Assembly (NCBI RefSeq): GCF_002902725.1
Contig: NZ_PPRT01000006.1
Location: forward strand, 1 to 39,769
Reading direction: 5' to 3'
DNA: 39,769 bases
DNA from: Staphylococcus caprae
GTDB taxonomy: Bacteria; Bacillota; Bacilli; Staphylococcales; Staphylococcaceae
Of the stretch, positions 9,199-17,427 are shown one piece after another (the first letter of the stretch is position 1; every line of letters starts with the position of its first letter). The position numbers and the translations under genes are program-made. The notes beneath the pieces were generated by a model that searched no databases, was not told the origin of the DNA, and worked only from the letters and a program-made list of their open reading frames with translations.

Positions 9199-10176
9199 AT
9201 GGACACAGCCACGCACATTGTTATGGGTGTGGGTCTCACTGCGTTAGCTACTCAAGATCCAGTTATGGCAGGCTCATTTGCAGCTACTGCTACAACATTA
9301 GTAGCAGGTTCATTAATACCTGATGGCGATACAGTATTAAAATTAAAGGATAACGCGACCTATATTTCCCATCATAGAGGAATTACACATTCTATACCTT
9401 TTACCATTTTATGGCCGATTTTAATAACATTTCTAATATTTGTGATTTTTAATCATACTGAGCCACTACACGTGTGGCTATGGGCACAACTTGCCGTCTT
9501 TTTACACGTATTTGTAGATATATTTAATTCATACGGCACTCAGGCACTAAGACCTATTACAAATAAGTGGATACAACTAAGTGTGATAAGCACCTTTGAT
9601 CCAATTATCTTCACTCTACTATGTATTGGCGTCTTACTTTGGATTGTTGGTGTTCATCCTTATCTTGCTTTCTTTCCTATTGTCGCAATTTTAGTCGTTT
9701 ATTATATCGTGCGTTTCATGATGCAAGCAACAATTAAAAAAGAAGCGCTCAAACATATCGATCGTTCGCATAATGCTGTGAAAGTCTTTGTCGCCCCTAC
9801 AATCAAATTTCATGTTTGGCGTGTTGCGATTCAAACTGAACAACATGATTATGTAGGTACTGCACGTTGGAAAGACGTTGAATTTACTGATAAAGTAAAA
9901 CGTCAATCTATGACGCCAGACACATTACTATGGAAAGTAAAAGGAAACAAAGATATCTTTACTTTCTTAAATTTCTCTTCTATTTATCGTTGGCAAACAA
10001 CACCTTTAGAAGATGGTGCAACTGAAATACGATTAATGGATTTAAGATATCTTAACAATGGTCGATACTCATTCGTCGCAATAGCACATTTAACGCAAGA
10101 TAACGAAATCGACCACTCCTACATCGGCTGGGTCTTCAGCGAAGACAAACTACAACGCAAACTATACTCACAATAA
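9199..10176 (+). CDS. YdjM/DUF457-type membrane-bound metal-dependent hydrolase
   Basis: This 325-aa protein resembles the LexA-binding inner-membrane hydrolase family (YdjM, DUF457). The N-terminal half has the conserved pattern MDTATHIVMG, an IPDGD motif near 48-52 and HHRGITHS near 62-69, all likely metal ligands. Hydrophobic segments lie between about 70 and 175, with a further histidine near 100 (FLHVFVDIFNSYG). The C-terminal 140 residues are soluble with many aromatic residues. The true substrate is unknown. The start at 9199 follows a GAAAAGAG stretch, with a TATAAT at 9159-9164 upstream. A strong terminator follows. Confidence 0.85.
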   Translation: MDTATHIVMGVGLTALATQDPVMAGSFAATATTLVAGSLIPDGDTVLKLKDNATYISHHRGITHSIPFTILWPILITFLIFVIFNHTEPLHVWLWAQLAVFLHVFVDIFNSYGTQALRPITNKWIQLSVISTFDPIIFTLLCIGVLLWIVGVHPYLAFFPIVAILVVYYIVRFMMQATIKKEALKHIDRSHNAVKVFVAPTIKFHVWRVAIQTEQHDYVGTARWKDVEFTDKVKRQSMTPDTLLWKVKGNKDIFTFLNFSSIYRWQTTPLEDGATEIRLMDLRYLNNGRYSFVAIAHLTQDNEIDHSYIGWVFSEDKLQRKLYSQ

Positions 10177-10188
10177 CATACAAAGAAA

Positions 10189-10238
10189 CCAAGGCACCCC
10201 TTCCTCCAACCAATGATAAGGGGTGCCTTGGCTTTTAT
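10189..10238 (+). terminator. Terminator of the YdjM-like gene
   Basis: A perfect 14-bp GC-rich stem (CCAAGGCACCCCTT at 10189-10202 with 10218-10231) is followed by CTTTTAT. The remaining DNA to 10402 has no gene; it contains short CA-rich near-repeats (CAAATGA, ACCATT) without a clear function. Confidence 0.9.
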
Positions 10239-10402
10239 ATAAATTTATCTAAACACTTAATGTCTAAGTATTTTCAAAGTGTAAACAAATATATGATTAA
10301 CCTATCTTCAATACGCTAACAAATTACCGTTAACTTGCAAATGATCACATTCCTTCAAATGACCATTGACCACTTACCTTCAAACCACCATTCACCTTAA
10401 CG

Positions 10403-11320
10403 TTAACGGTTACCATCATTATCATTTACGTTACGAGCGGTATGTCCTTTCACGCTACCATCATGACGTCCATTTTCACCTTTGAAATGCTCATCTTTCT
10501 TCTTATCTTCATCTTCATGTTCGATAGCTTTTGAAGTGTCATTATCACCCAAAGTAACTTGACTATCATATTTATCAAAAGCAATGTGACGAACTAGCGC
10601 ATAATTTATCACACACATGATTGCCAGAAGGAAAATAAAATAAATATGATACGGAATATTATTCATACTTACTGCTCCAAATACCACCGACTCTGCACTA
10701 CCATTCACAAGATAATAAACTGGATTCAACATTAATATATGTTCAATTATTGTTGAATGTGTCTTAGGTATAAATAATATCGGCACGATAAAGAAACAAA
10801 TCGCACTAGCAATTAAGTATAGCAGATGAAATCGTTTAACAATGAATTGTAATAAACCACACATGACAGCTGCAACTACAATAAATATACTTGCCATGAC
10901 GCTATAATAAATAAACGCAAAGATTGAAGTATCAAAATTAACAGGCTTTAAAAATGCGATAATTAAACCAAGAACTAACATCGTCACTAAAGTCATCAAC
11001 GCAATGACAATTAACGGTGTGACAGCTGAAATATGGAAAGACTTCATTACCATATAATCTTTTCTATAATATTTATAGCCTAAGTATATAGAAAACACTA
11101 TAAGCCCAAAGACAACAAGCGCTGTTACTCTGAATAACCAACGCACTTGTACCAATTCCGTATTATGATTCAAATTGAAGATGCCTTCTAAACCTAAAAT
11201 AAACACAAGACCTATTACAAAACTAATGACAAACCAATGCCAAGTTTGCTTTATCCGTTGAGTACAGTAACCTATCAGATGTGGCAAGTTTTTAAAGTAT
11301 AAGATTATATTATCTATCAT
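10403..11320 (-). CDS. TagG-like ABC-2 membrane protein with a charged C-terminal tail
   Basis: This protein is about 305 aa with six predicted membrane segments (roughly 30-50, 68-85, 100-125, 135-160, 168-190, 225-245). The stretch IPKTHSTIIEHILMLNPVYY resembles the end of TagG/TarG, the permease of the wall teichoic acid exporter, where PK-H and the NPVY motif recur. Unlike TagG it carries a hydrophilic tail of about 60 residues rich in Asp, Glu, Lys, His and Asn. It follows the TagH-like gene by a few bases, so the two are surely cotranslated. I chose the ATG at 11320 because the GTG two codons earlier overlaps the ribosome site. The substrate is unknown, and the partner ATPase looks inactive. 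Confidence 0.75.
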   Translation of the reverse strand: MIDNIILYFKNLPHLIGYCTQRIKQTWHWFVISFVIGLVFILGLEGIFNLNHNTELVQVRWLFRVTALVVFGLIVFSIYLGYKYYRKDYMVMKSFHISAVTPLIVIALMTLVTMLVLGLIIAFLKPVNFDTSIFAFIYYSVMASIFIVVAAVMCGLLQFIVKRFHLLYLIASAICFFIVPILFIPKTHSTIIEHILMLNPVYYLVNGSAESVVFGAVSMNNIPYHIYFIFLLAIMCVINYALVRHIAFDKYDSQVTLGDNDTSKAIEHEDEDKKKDEHFKGENGRHDGSVKGHTARNVNDNDGNR

Positions 11321-11328
11321 TTTCACAC

Positions 11329-12846
11329 CTACAATTCAATATATATCCATTTATTATCTTTCATATCTGCTATGAAATAACCATTGCCAGATTTCGTAAT
11401 CCATACATCTTTTTTTATATTATATTTTTTCTTCAATTCTGTTTTATGTTCCATAGGTACCACAAATCCTGAAAGTGTATCTTCATCTCCGAAAATCATT
11501 TTAATCGGTTGTTGAGTGATTGGTACGACATAACGACTATCTTTCTCTGGAACAAGGGTCTTCGTAACTTTGTCATGCTTTTGGTGTAAATGACTATTGA
11601 AATACTCTATGTATGTACTATAGTTGGTTTTAATATAAGGTGAAAGCTTTTTAAAACTGTGTGATTCATATAAACCAGCTGGGTTAAAATAGAATAAGTC
11701 GCTTTTTCCAACCGTATACGTCTTTTGGTTCATTTCTATTCGATATTTTTTACTATTCTCACCTGTAATTGTCGCTAATCCATATTTAGGTAATTCCGTA
11801 TTCTTTGTACCTTTTAATGTTGTAGAACCATCAAGCGCAAGGCCATAAGCTAATTTATCTTCATATGGATCTTTGCTTTGGTTTTGTATTGCGGCTTGGG
11901 TATTATTTTCAGAAATATGAACTTTGCCTAAATTGTTGAAGAGTAATACCCCCATCAATGCTAGACCGATTAAGAAACTCGCAAATAATGTCCAGAACCT
12001 TACTAAAAAGACAGGTGGCTTAGCATGATTATAGCGCTCAATTCTCTTAAAGTTATACGTCATTTCTGGTATACGTGTACGGCTTTTCTTCCAGTCTAAA
12101 TCGAAGCTTTCCAATTGCGTCTTAGAATCAATACTTTGACGGTCCTTTTCATGTTCTCTAAACACAGGTAAAACTTGATTTAGCGAACCCTCTTTACGAA
12201 TTTGTCCATGAGACACCCAAGTGATATAGTTAGCTGTTTCACTAATCTTGTCTATATCATTATCAATCAATACTAATGTTTGGTTACTTTGTATGTAATC
12301 ATCTGATAATTCAATTGCTCTTTTGAAGAATACATCATCTAAATGTGTCAATACGTGGCTAAGGATGATGATTTTATTTTGAGAAGAACGGGCGATACTC
12401 AGTAATAATTGAGCATACTCAGTTGGAGATAAATTTGAAATACTTGTCTTCGCTTTATCTCCTAAATGTGCCCATTGAATGATTTGTTCTGCCTTATGGT
12501 CATTTACTTTGTAAGGAAATAATTGCACAGCGCTGTCTACAAAATCTTGAACAGTTTGATATGTAACATGACGGTGCTCCATATCTCCGTAAAATAGATT
12601 CTCAGTACGAATGACTTTCCCTTTATCAGGTTTAACAGTCCCACTCAAAATTCTACCAATTAACGTCTTCGAGGATCCTGGTTCACCAATAATACCAAGT
12701 GATTCACCTTGATAAATATGTAAAGAGATATTATTTAAATTGATATCTTCTGCATCATATCCAAAGGGCAGATACCATTTCTTTGAGCTTTTATTTCTAT
12801 AGTAATGTGTCACTTTAAGTAACCTTAATACAATTGAGCTTCCCAT
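11329..12846 (-). CDS. TagH-like ABC subunit with a degenerate ATPase site
   Basis: The N-terminal region (1-235) aligns with TagH/TarH, the ATPase of wall teichoic acid export: NNISLHIYQGESLGIIG, the block around SGTVKPDKGKV, and ITWVSHGQIRKEGSLNQVLP near 208-227. Key ATPase residues are missing. Walker A is GEPGSSKT (54-61), the signature LSGGQ is LSPTE (139-143), the Walker B Asp-Glu pair is Ser-His (163-164) and the switch His is Asn (196). A single membrane helix (281-304) is followed by about 200 extracellular residues, as in the long B. subtilis TagH (about 527 aa) and unlike the short S. aureus TarH (about 264 aa). It is the third gene of the recX operon, 15 bases after DUF1811. It probably does not hydrolyse ATP and may be structural or regulatory. 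Confidence 0.8.
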   Translation of the reverse strand: MGSSIVLRLLKVTHYYRNKSSKKWYLPFGYDAEDINLNNISLHIYQGESLGIIGEPGSSKTLIGRILSGTVKPDKGKVIRTENLFYGDMEHRHVTYQTVQDFVDSAVQLFPYKVNDHKAEQIIQWAHLGDKAKTSISNLSPTEYAQLLLSIARSSQNKIIILSHVLTHLDDVFFKRAIELSDDYIQSNQTLVLIDNDIDKISETANYITWVSHGQIRKEGSLNQVLPVFREHEKDRQSIDSKTQLESFDLDWKKSRTRIPEMTYNFKRIERYNHAKPPVFLVRFWTLFASFLIGLALMGVLLFNNLGKVHISENNTQAAIQNQSKDPYEDKLAYGLALDGSTTLKGTKNTELPKYGLATITGENSKKYRIEMNQKTYTVGKSDLFYFNPAGLYESHSFKKLSPYIKTNYSTYIEYFNSHLHQKHDKVTKTLVPEKDSRYVVPITQQPIKMIFGDEDTLSGFVVPMEHKTELKKKYNIKKDVWITKSGNGYFIADMKDNKWIYIEL

Positions 12847-12861
12847 TGATTAAACATCCTT

Positions 12862-13176
12862 CTAAATTTTTAATAATGCTAATGGTAGACCTTCTTCTGG
12901 TTCACTACTTTTAATTCTGAACCCCCAAGCAAAAACACCTTTCAGTCTTTCTACTTTGAAGTATTGTTCACTGCCATCGTTTAATTTATAAATCTTTCCT
13001 ATTTCAACTTTATTACGATCAACCAGATAACTTTCTGCAATGATGACTTTACTTTGGTACACATCGTATTCATTCATAATGCCATTCATTTCAGCTTTAC
13101 GCATTTTTTCTTTATATGTCTGAATTTCATGTCTTAATTCTTGTTCTGACATCTCACTCAATTTCTTCTGTACCAT
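12862..13176 (-). CDS. DUF1811 (YfhH-like) protein
   Basis: This is a small soluble protein of 104 aa. The first half is a charged helical region (about 1-50, rich in Glu, Lys and Gln). The second half is a small beta domain with [23 protein letters not shown] and a conserved LPLALL end. It belongs to the YfhH/DUF1811 family of Bacillales; the function is unknown. The ATG at 13176 has an AAAGTGG site 8 bases upstream, whereas the earlier in-frame GTG overlaps that site. It overlaps the end of recX by 23 bases, so the two are translationally coupled. Confidence 0.8.
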   Translation of the reverse strand: MVQKKLSEMSEQELRHEIQTYKEKMRKAEMNGIMNEYDVYQSKVIIAESYLVDRNKVEIGKIYKLNDGSEQYFKVERLKGVFAWGFRIKSSEPEEGLPLALLKI

Positions 13177-13972
13177 TTGTAATACCACTTTCTTCTAATT
13201 TTGTTTTAATTTTATCATACTTATAACCTTTTCTCATAAGCGCTTCAATGGTTTTCATCATTAATTTTTGACCATCGTATTTTCTACAATTTTTATTATA
13301 GACTTTCTCTAAATCACGTTGCAATAAATTATCTAATGTCTCTTCATCTTGGGAAAAGTTGAGCTCAGACATCGCAACCTGGATTGTCTCAAATGTAAAG
13401 CCTTTTTGCATTAAAGCTTGTGAAACTTTTTGTTTTACTTTAACTTCAGGTCCCTTCTTCGTTTTCATTATTTTATTGCCTACTTTAATGACATCTTCAA
13501 GAGGTTGTTCTTGTTCATAAAGCGCTGTATAGTGATCAATGATTTTAGGTTCAATACCTAATTGATAAAGCTTTTGTTTATATATTTCTGGTCCTTTATC
13601 TGTCGTACGAATCATTGTGTTTTTCAAACTTTCAGCATAATCTTCATGATCAATAAACTTTTCTTTATAGCAATAATCAATCACTTGCTCAATTGCATCT
13701 TCAGAAATTTCATTTTTTTCTAGGTATTGCCGAACTTCTTTTTCAGTACGTTTTTTATAAGATAAATACTGAATCGCCATATTTACACCACGTCTATAGT
13801 GATCGTATTTTTGAATTTGTTCCATATCAGCCGCTTCAAGTATTTGATCTTTTTTTAAATTAAATTTAACGAGCGTATCGATATCAATACCCATTTCAAA
13901 TACACCGTCTAAATATAAGTTAAATCGTTCTTTGTTCTTTTTCTGAACTTCAAGTTTTGTAACTTTAGGCAC
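13154..13972 (-). CDS. recX: Regulatory protein RecX
   Basis: RecX binds RecA filaments and limits recombination and the SOS response. The protein is 272 aa, long as in other staphylococci and bacilli. It is all-helical with repeated three-helix units, seen in [13 protein letters not shown], the [17 protein letters not shown] block and [17 protein letters not shown]. The start is GTG at 13972 with a GGGAGGG ribosome site. It heads an operon with DUF1811 and the TagHG-like pair, which has no obvious link to recombination. I see no LexA box upstream. The sgtB terminator separates it from the gene before. Confidence 0.93.
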   Translation of the reverse strand: MPKVTKLEVQKKNKERFNLYLDGVFEMGIDIDTLVKFNLKKDQILEAADMEQIQKYDHYRRGVNMAIQYLSYKKRTEKEVRQYLEKNEISEDAIEQVIDYCYKEKFIDHEDYAESLKNTMIRTTDKGPEIYKQKLYQLGIEPKIIDHYTALYEQEQPLEDVIKVGNKIMKTKKGPEVKVKQKVSQALMQKGFTFETIQVAMSELNFSQDEETLDNLLQRDLEKVYNKNCRKYDGQKLMMKTIEALMRKGYKYDKIKTKLEESGITNGTEEIE

Positions 13973-14094
13973 GTCTCACCCTCCCTTTCCTGAAAATGTT
14001 TTAAACATGAATTACCATTATTATGGCACATTTATTACATATTCATAAACAACTATGCCTTTTTTGAGAACCATTATGTAACGATATAAATAAA

Positions 14095-14130
14095 CACCTG
14101 CGCTCTATCATTTTCTGTAGAAAGCAGGTG
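14095..14130 (-). terminator. Terminator of sgtB
   Basis: A CACCTGC/GCAGGTG stem (14095-14101 with 14124-14130), partly extended inward, is followed on the minus strand by TTTATTTAT. It separates sgtB from recX. Confidence 0.75.
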
Positions 14131-14143
14131 CTTGATTTTGTAA

Positions 14144-14953
14144 TTAATTTCCTAATTGTGACATAGCTTCTTTATATTGTGCGTCTGTAATATAATCTTG
14201 CTGTTTCATCTTTTCCAAATTAGCTTTAACACGGTTTTTAAAATTCTCAGACATATCATTGACATCATATACACTAGGCGCATTCACTTTACTCGCTAAA
14301 ATGGCACTTTGTAATACACTTATTTGTGGCATACTTTGATTATTTTTATTCACTGTTGTACCAAAATAATGATTTGCTGCACTTTCAACCGTATACTGAT
14401 TGTCACCATAATAAATATTATTCACATAAAAACTTAAAATTTCGTTCTTGTTATACTGTTGTTCAACTTTATGCGCAACAAATAATTCTTTAATCTTTCT
14501 CATAAATGAACGTTCATTATCGTAATAATAATTTTTGACTACTTGTTGTGTGATGGTACTACCGCCTTGAACATCTCGGTCACTAATGGTTGAAAATAAT
14601 GCACGTGTTGTTCCTTTTAAATCAAAACCATGATGTTTATAAAAACGTTCATCTTCCATCGATATAAATGCGCCCTTAACATAATTAGGCATGTTATCTG
14701 CAGGTACGAAACTATTTTTATTTTCAATTGACTTCAAATCATCAACATTCGCTCTTGAAGATAAGAAATACATCAAACCTAAAAATAAAACAAACACGAT
14801 AATGACGACGAACAATATTTTTAAAATGATTTTATTAGTTTTCTTCTTTTTTGGTGGTTTACCTACTGGTTGATAATACGTATTATAATGAGGTCTTCGC
14901 ATTTCACTACGTTGATCATTATAAGAATCCGCATATTTTTCGCTTCTTTTCAT
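14144..14953 (-). CDS. sgtB: Monofunctional peptidoglycan glycosyltransferase SgtB (MGT)
   Basis: This membrane-anchored enzyme polymerises lipid II into glycan strands (GT51 family). It is 269 aa, matching S. aureus MGT. A basic cytoplasmic N-terminus (about 1-40) is followed by one membrane helix (41-65), then the catalytic domain. The catalytic Glu is E100 in [15 protein letters not shown]. The [12 protein letters not shown] motif and the second-site Glu region ([17 protein letters not shown]) are intact. The ATG at 14953 follows an AAGGAG site. A short hairpin (AAACTCAC/GTGAGTTT, 14974-14998) lies just upstream of that site. In S. aureus sgtB is part of the VraSR-controlled wall stress response; vraSR is 8 kb away here. 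Confidence 0.95.
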   Translation of the reverse strand: MKRSEKYADSYNDQRSEMRRPHYNTYYQPVGKPPKKKKTNKIILKILFVVIIVFVLFLGLMYFLSSRANVDDLKSIENKNSFVPADNMPNYVKGAFISMEDERFYKHHGFDLKGTTRALFSTISDRDVQGGSTITQQVVKNYYYDNERSFMRKIKELFVAHKVEQQYNKNEILSFYVNNIYYGDNQYTVESAANHYFGTTVNKNNQSMPQISVLQSAILASKVNAPSVYDVNDMSENFKNRVKANLEKMKQQDYITDAQYKEAMSQLGN

Positions 14954-14973
14954 GCGTTTGCTCCTTTTTTCTT

Positions 14974-14998
14974 AAACTCACCCTCTTAAAGTGAGTTT
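14974..14998 (-). promoter_or_regulatory. Hairpin just before the sgtB ribosome site
   Basis: An 8-bp perfect inverted repeat (14974-14981 with 14991-14998) has a 9-base loop and lies a few bases upstream of AAGGAG. It lacks a T tail long enough for a terminator. It could protect the 5' end of the mRNA or affect ribosome loading. Confidence 0.4.
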
Positions 14999-15037
14999 AC
15001 CAGTAGTTTCAACGTTTAGCTATAGCTTATGATAAAA

Positions 15038-15110
15038 ATCAGTCCCAAGGTGTATCCGTGTCTGGACCCGTTGGCTTAGCTATATTCCAAAATAGCTAAG
15101 AATGCTTATT
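15038..15110. other. GC-rich structured intergenic block, function unknown
   Basis: This part of the sgtB-PfpI gap is clearly richer in G and C than its AT-rich surroundings, contains no plausible reading frame, and ends in an inverted repeat (CTTAGCTAT..ATAGCTAAG near 15072-15101). A third AGCTATAGCT palindrome lies at 15018-15027. It may encode a small RNA or be the leader and promoter of sgtB. Confidence 0.35.
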
Positions 15111-15131
15111 TCAAAAACTTTTAAATAAAAA

Positions 15132-15168
15132 TAAAACTGCCAACAGAGTGAATACTCTGTCGACAGCC
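15132..15168 (-). terminator. Terminator of the DJ-1/PfpI gene
   Basis: A 13-bp stem with one mismatch region (15139-15151 with 15156-15168), centred on ACAGAGT/ACTCTGT with a 4-base loop, is followed on the minus strand by TTTTATTTTT. Confidence 0.85.
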
Positions 15169-15202
15169 TCATATCTCATATTAAATTATTTAGAATACTG
15201 AA

Positions 15203-15721
15203 TTATGCTTCTAATTGTTTAACAATTTCTCTATTGAAATCGTCTAAATCATCAGGTGTACGGCTTGTTACAATGTTGTTATCAACAACTACTGATTCAT
15301 CAACAACTTGCGCACCTGCATTTGATAAATCTTTACGTACATTTAATACACCAGTTAATGTACGGCCATTTAAGTCATCAGTATCGATTAATACTAATGG
15401 ACCGTGGCAAATTGCAAATGTTGGAACATCATTTTTAGTGAAGTATTTAGCAAATGTGCCATAACGACCTTCAGCATCGCCACGTAAGTGGTCAGGTGAG
15501 AAACCACCAGGAATTAATAATGCATCATAATCTTCTGGTTTAGCATCAGCAATGCTTACTTGAACTGTCGCTTTTTCACCATGTTTACCTACAACTTCAT
15601 GTTTTGCAGTATCCCCAATGATTTCAGTTTCAAATCCAGCATTTTCTAAAGCTTCTTTAGGACTTGTTAATTCAATATCTTCAAATTCATCTGCAAGAAT
15701 GATTGCTACTTTTTTAGTCAT
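15203..15721 (-). CDS. DJ-1/PfpI family protein
   Basis: This 172-aa protein has the DJ-1/PfpI fold. The nucleophile Cys is in FAICHGPL (C105), followed by His106, and an acidic residue near 12-14 (DEFED) completes the usual site. Relatives are stress proteins with glyoxalase, deglycase or peptidase activity. The YfkM-type general stress protein of Bacillus is the closest by length and layout. The exact activity is not deducible. It is a single-gene unit with its own terminator. The ATG at 15721 has an AAAGGTGA ribosome site. Confidence 0.9.
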   Translation of the reverse strand: MTKKVAIILADEFEDIELTSPKEALENAGFETEIIGDTAKHEVVGKHGEKATVQVSIADAKPEDYDALLIPGGFSPDHLRGDAEGRYGTFAKYFTKNDVPTFAICHGPLVLIDTDDLNGRTLTGVLNVRKDLSNAGAQVVDESVVVDNNIVTSRTPDDLDDFNREIVKQLEA

Positions 15722-15832
15722 AATTAATAATCACCTTTCTCTAATTAATTCTAATCTATATATAGACAAGATGATTAATGTTTAAACATAAGATGTTAAG
15801 TCCTTTCATTTCCCACTTTTCTTAAAATAAAA

Positions 15833-15873
15833 AACAAATCCTCAATTTAGAAATTAAAATAAGAGGATTTGTT
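15833..15873 (-). terminator. Terminator of the SE1561-family gene
   Basis: An 11-bp stem (15833-15843 with 15863-15873) is followed on the minus strand by a long T-rich run (TTTTTTATTTT). Confidence 0.87.
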
Positions 15874-15902
15874 AAATCTACATCATTATTATAGTATGAG
15901 CC

Positions 15903-16064
15903 TTATTTTGAAACTTGCTTTACTTTCTCTTCTAATTGATCTAATAGACCAATCCATTCGTCAATATCTTCTACACGTACTTCATCAGGATTCACATGGT
16001 CAATATCCTCTATAAATTTATTTAGACGTGTTTTAATTTGATCAATTGTTTGTTGTTCATTCAT
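15903..16064 (-). CDS. SE1561 family small protein
   Basis: This 53-aa frame starts MNEQQTIDQIKTRLN and ends LLDQLEEKVKQVSK. It is acidic and helical (predicted two helices with a VNPDEVRVEDIDEW turn). It matches the small conserved staphylococcal protein known as the SE1561 family, function unknown. An AAGGAGCG ribosome site lies about 12 bases upstream, a little far. A strong terminator follows, which supports a real transcript. It is divergent from the radical SAM gene at 16217. Confidence 0.8.
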   Translation of the reverse strand: MNEQQTIDQIKTRLNKFIEDIDHVNPDEVRVEDIDEWIGLLDQLEEKVKQVSK

Positions 16065-16122
16065 TTAAAATAAGCGCTCCTTCTTTAAATATTTTTTTAA
16101 GATACTCATATCCTAACAGAAT

Positions 16123-16151
16123 TTGACAAAAAGCGATATAATCTTAATAAT
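16123..16151 (+). promoter_or_regulatory. Promoter of the YfkAB gene
   Basis: A perfect -35 TTGACA (16123-16128), a 17-base spacer and a -10 AATAAT (16146-16151) lie about 60 bases before the start codon. Confidence 0.6.
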
Positions 16152-16216
16152 GTTTACTGTACTTTTTACGTAATAAACAAAGTAGATGGAAAGTTTATAT
16201 TTAGGAGTAATAATTC

Positions 16217-17359
16217 ATGTTGATCACAAATAAAAAACCTATTTCTATCCAAAATGACCCATGGGAAGCGTATAACGATATCATTGATCATGGTGGATTA
16301 ACACTAAGTAATATAGAATTTACAACAACCAATCTGTGTAATATGCGCTGCAGTCACTGCGCAGTAGGCTATACACTTCAAACAAAAGATCCAGACCCTC
16401 TACCAATGGATATTATTTATCGAAGACTGGATGAAATCCCGAACTTAAGAACGATGTCGATTACTGGTGGCGAGCCAATGTTTTCCAAGAAATCGATTAA
16501 AAATGTCGTTAAACCTTTACTTAAGTATGCTTATGATCGAGGCATTTACGTTCAAATGAATTCAAATTTAACATTGCCACAAGACAGATACTTAGATATT
16601 GCAGAGTATATCGATGTTATGCATATTTCTCATAACTGGGGAACAATACAAGAGTTTACCGATGTTGGTTTCGGAGCAATGAAGAAGCAACCACCTTTAA
16701 AAGCAAAACTTAAATTATATGAACAAATGTTAGATAATTCGAGAACTTTATCGGAACAAGGTATGTTTGTTTCTGCTGAGACAATGTTGAATCAAAGCAC
16801 GTTACCTTATTTAGATAAAATTCATCATGAAATTGTAAATGATATGAAGTGTAGCCGTCATGAAGTACATCCTATGTATCCTGCTGATTTCGCGAGTCAA
16901 CTGAATGTTCTTTCTCTTAAAGAAATGAAAGACGCCATTAATTACTTATTAGATATTCGCAATGAAGAGACTTGGATGCTATTTGGAACTTTACCTATTT
17001 ATCCTTGTATTAATGATGAAAATGACCAAAAATTACTACAGAGATTAAGAAACGCGAAAAATGTCACAATGAGAAATGACCCTGATGGACGTAGTCGATT
17101 AAATGTCAATGTCTTTACAGGTAATGTTATTGTAACTGACTTCGGTGATGAAAATGGTACAATTTCAAACATTCAAAAAGATAAACTCACTGATGTATTT
17201 GATCAATGGCTTCATTCAGAATTAGCACAATCACTTAACTGTCACTGCCCTGAATTCCAATGTCTAGGTCCTAATGTATTAGTTAAAAATATGTACTATC
17301 CTCAAACAGACTTCAAACTCAAAGAAAAAGAAATGCATTCACGCCACATCTTTTCTTAA
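16217..17359 (+). CDS. Radical SAM protein YfkAB (CxCxxxxC type)
   Basis: This 380-aa protein has the radical SAM cluster motif CNMRCSHC (C41, C45, C48), followed by a GGEP motif (SITGGEPMF) that contacts S-adenosylmethionine. A C-terminal CHCPEFQC (C342, C344, C349) is the CxCxxxxC motif that defines the YfkAB family and may bind an extra cluster. In B. subtilis the gene was once annotated as two frames, yfkA and yfkB; here it is one frame. The substrate and product are unknown. The ATG at 16217 has a TTAGGAG ribosome site. It is monocistronic, with its own promoter and a shared terminator. Confidence 0.88.
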   Translation: MLITNKKPISIQNDPWEAYNDIIDHGGLTLSNIEFTTTNLCNMRCSHCAVGYTLQTKDPDPLPMDIIYRRLDEIPNLRTMSITGGEPMFSKKSIKNVVKPLLKYAYDRGIYVQMNSNLTLPQDRYLDIAEYIDVMHISHNWGTIQEFTDVGFGAMKKQPPLKAKLKLYEQMLDNSRTLSEQGMFVSAETMLNQSTLPYLDKIHHEIVNDMKCSRHEVHPMYPADFASQLNVLSLKEMKDAINYLLDIRNEETWMLFGTLPIYPCINDENDQKLLQRLRNAKNVTMRNDPDGRSRLNVNVFTGNVIVTDFGDENGTISNIQKDKLTDVFDQWLHSELAQSLNCHCPEFQCLGPNVLVKNMYYPQTDFKLKEKEMHSRHIFS

Positions 17360-17370
17360 GTAATGAAACA

Positions 17371-17427
17371 AATAAATGCCACAGAATGATTAATGATAAA
17401 ACCATTCTGTGGCATTTGTTTATTTTT
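17371..17427. terminator. Bidirectional terminator
   Basis: A 15-bp perfect stem (17374-17388 with 17403-17417), extended by A/T pairs, lies between convergent genes. TTTGTTTATTTTT follows on the plus strand. Confidence 0.88.

Noticed and set aside
15234..15464. Plus-strand frames opposite the DJ-1/PfpI gene
   Set aside because: They lie wholly inside a well-supported gene on the other strand and have no ribosome site or family likeness.
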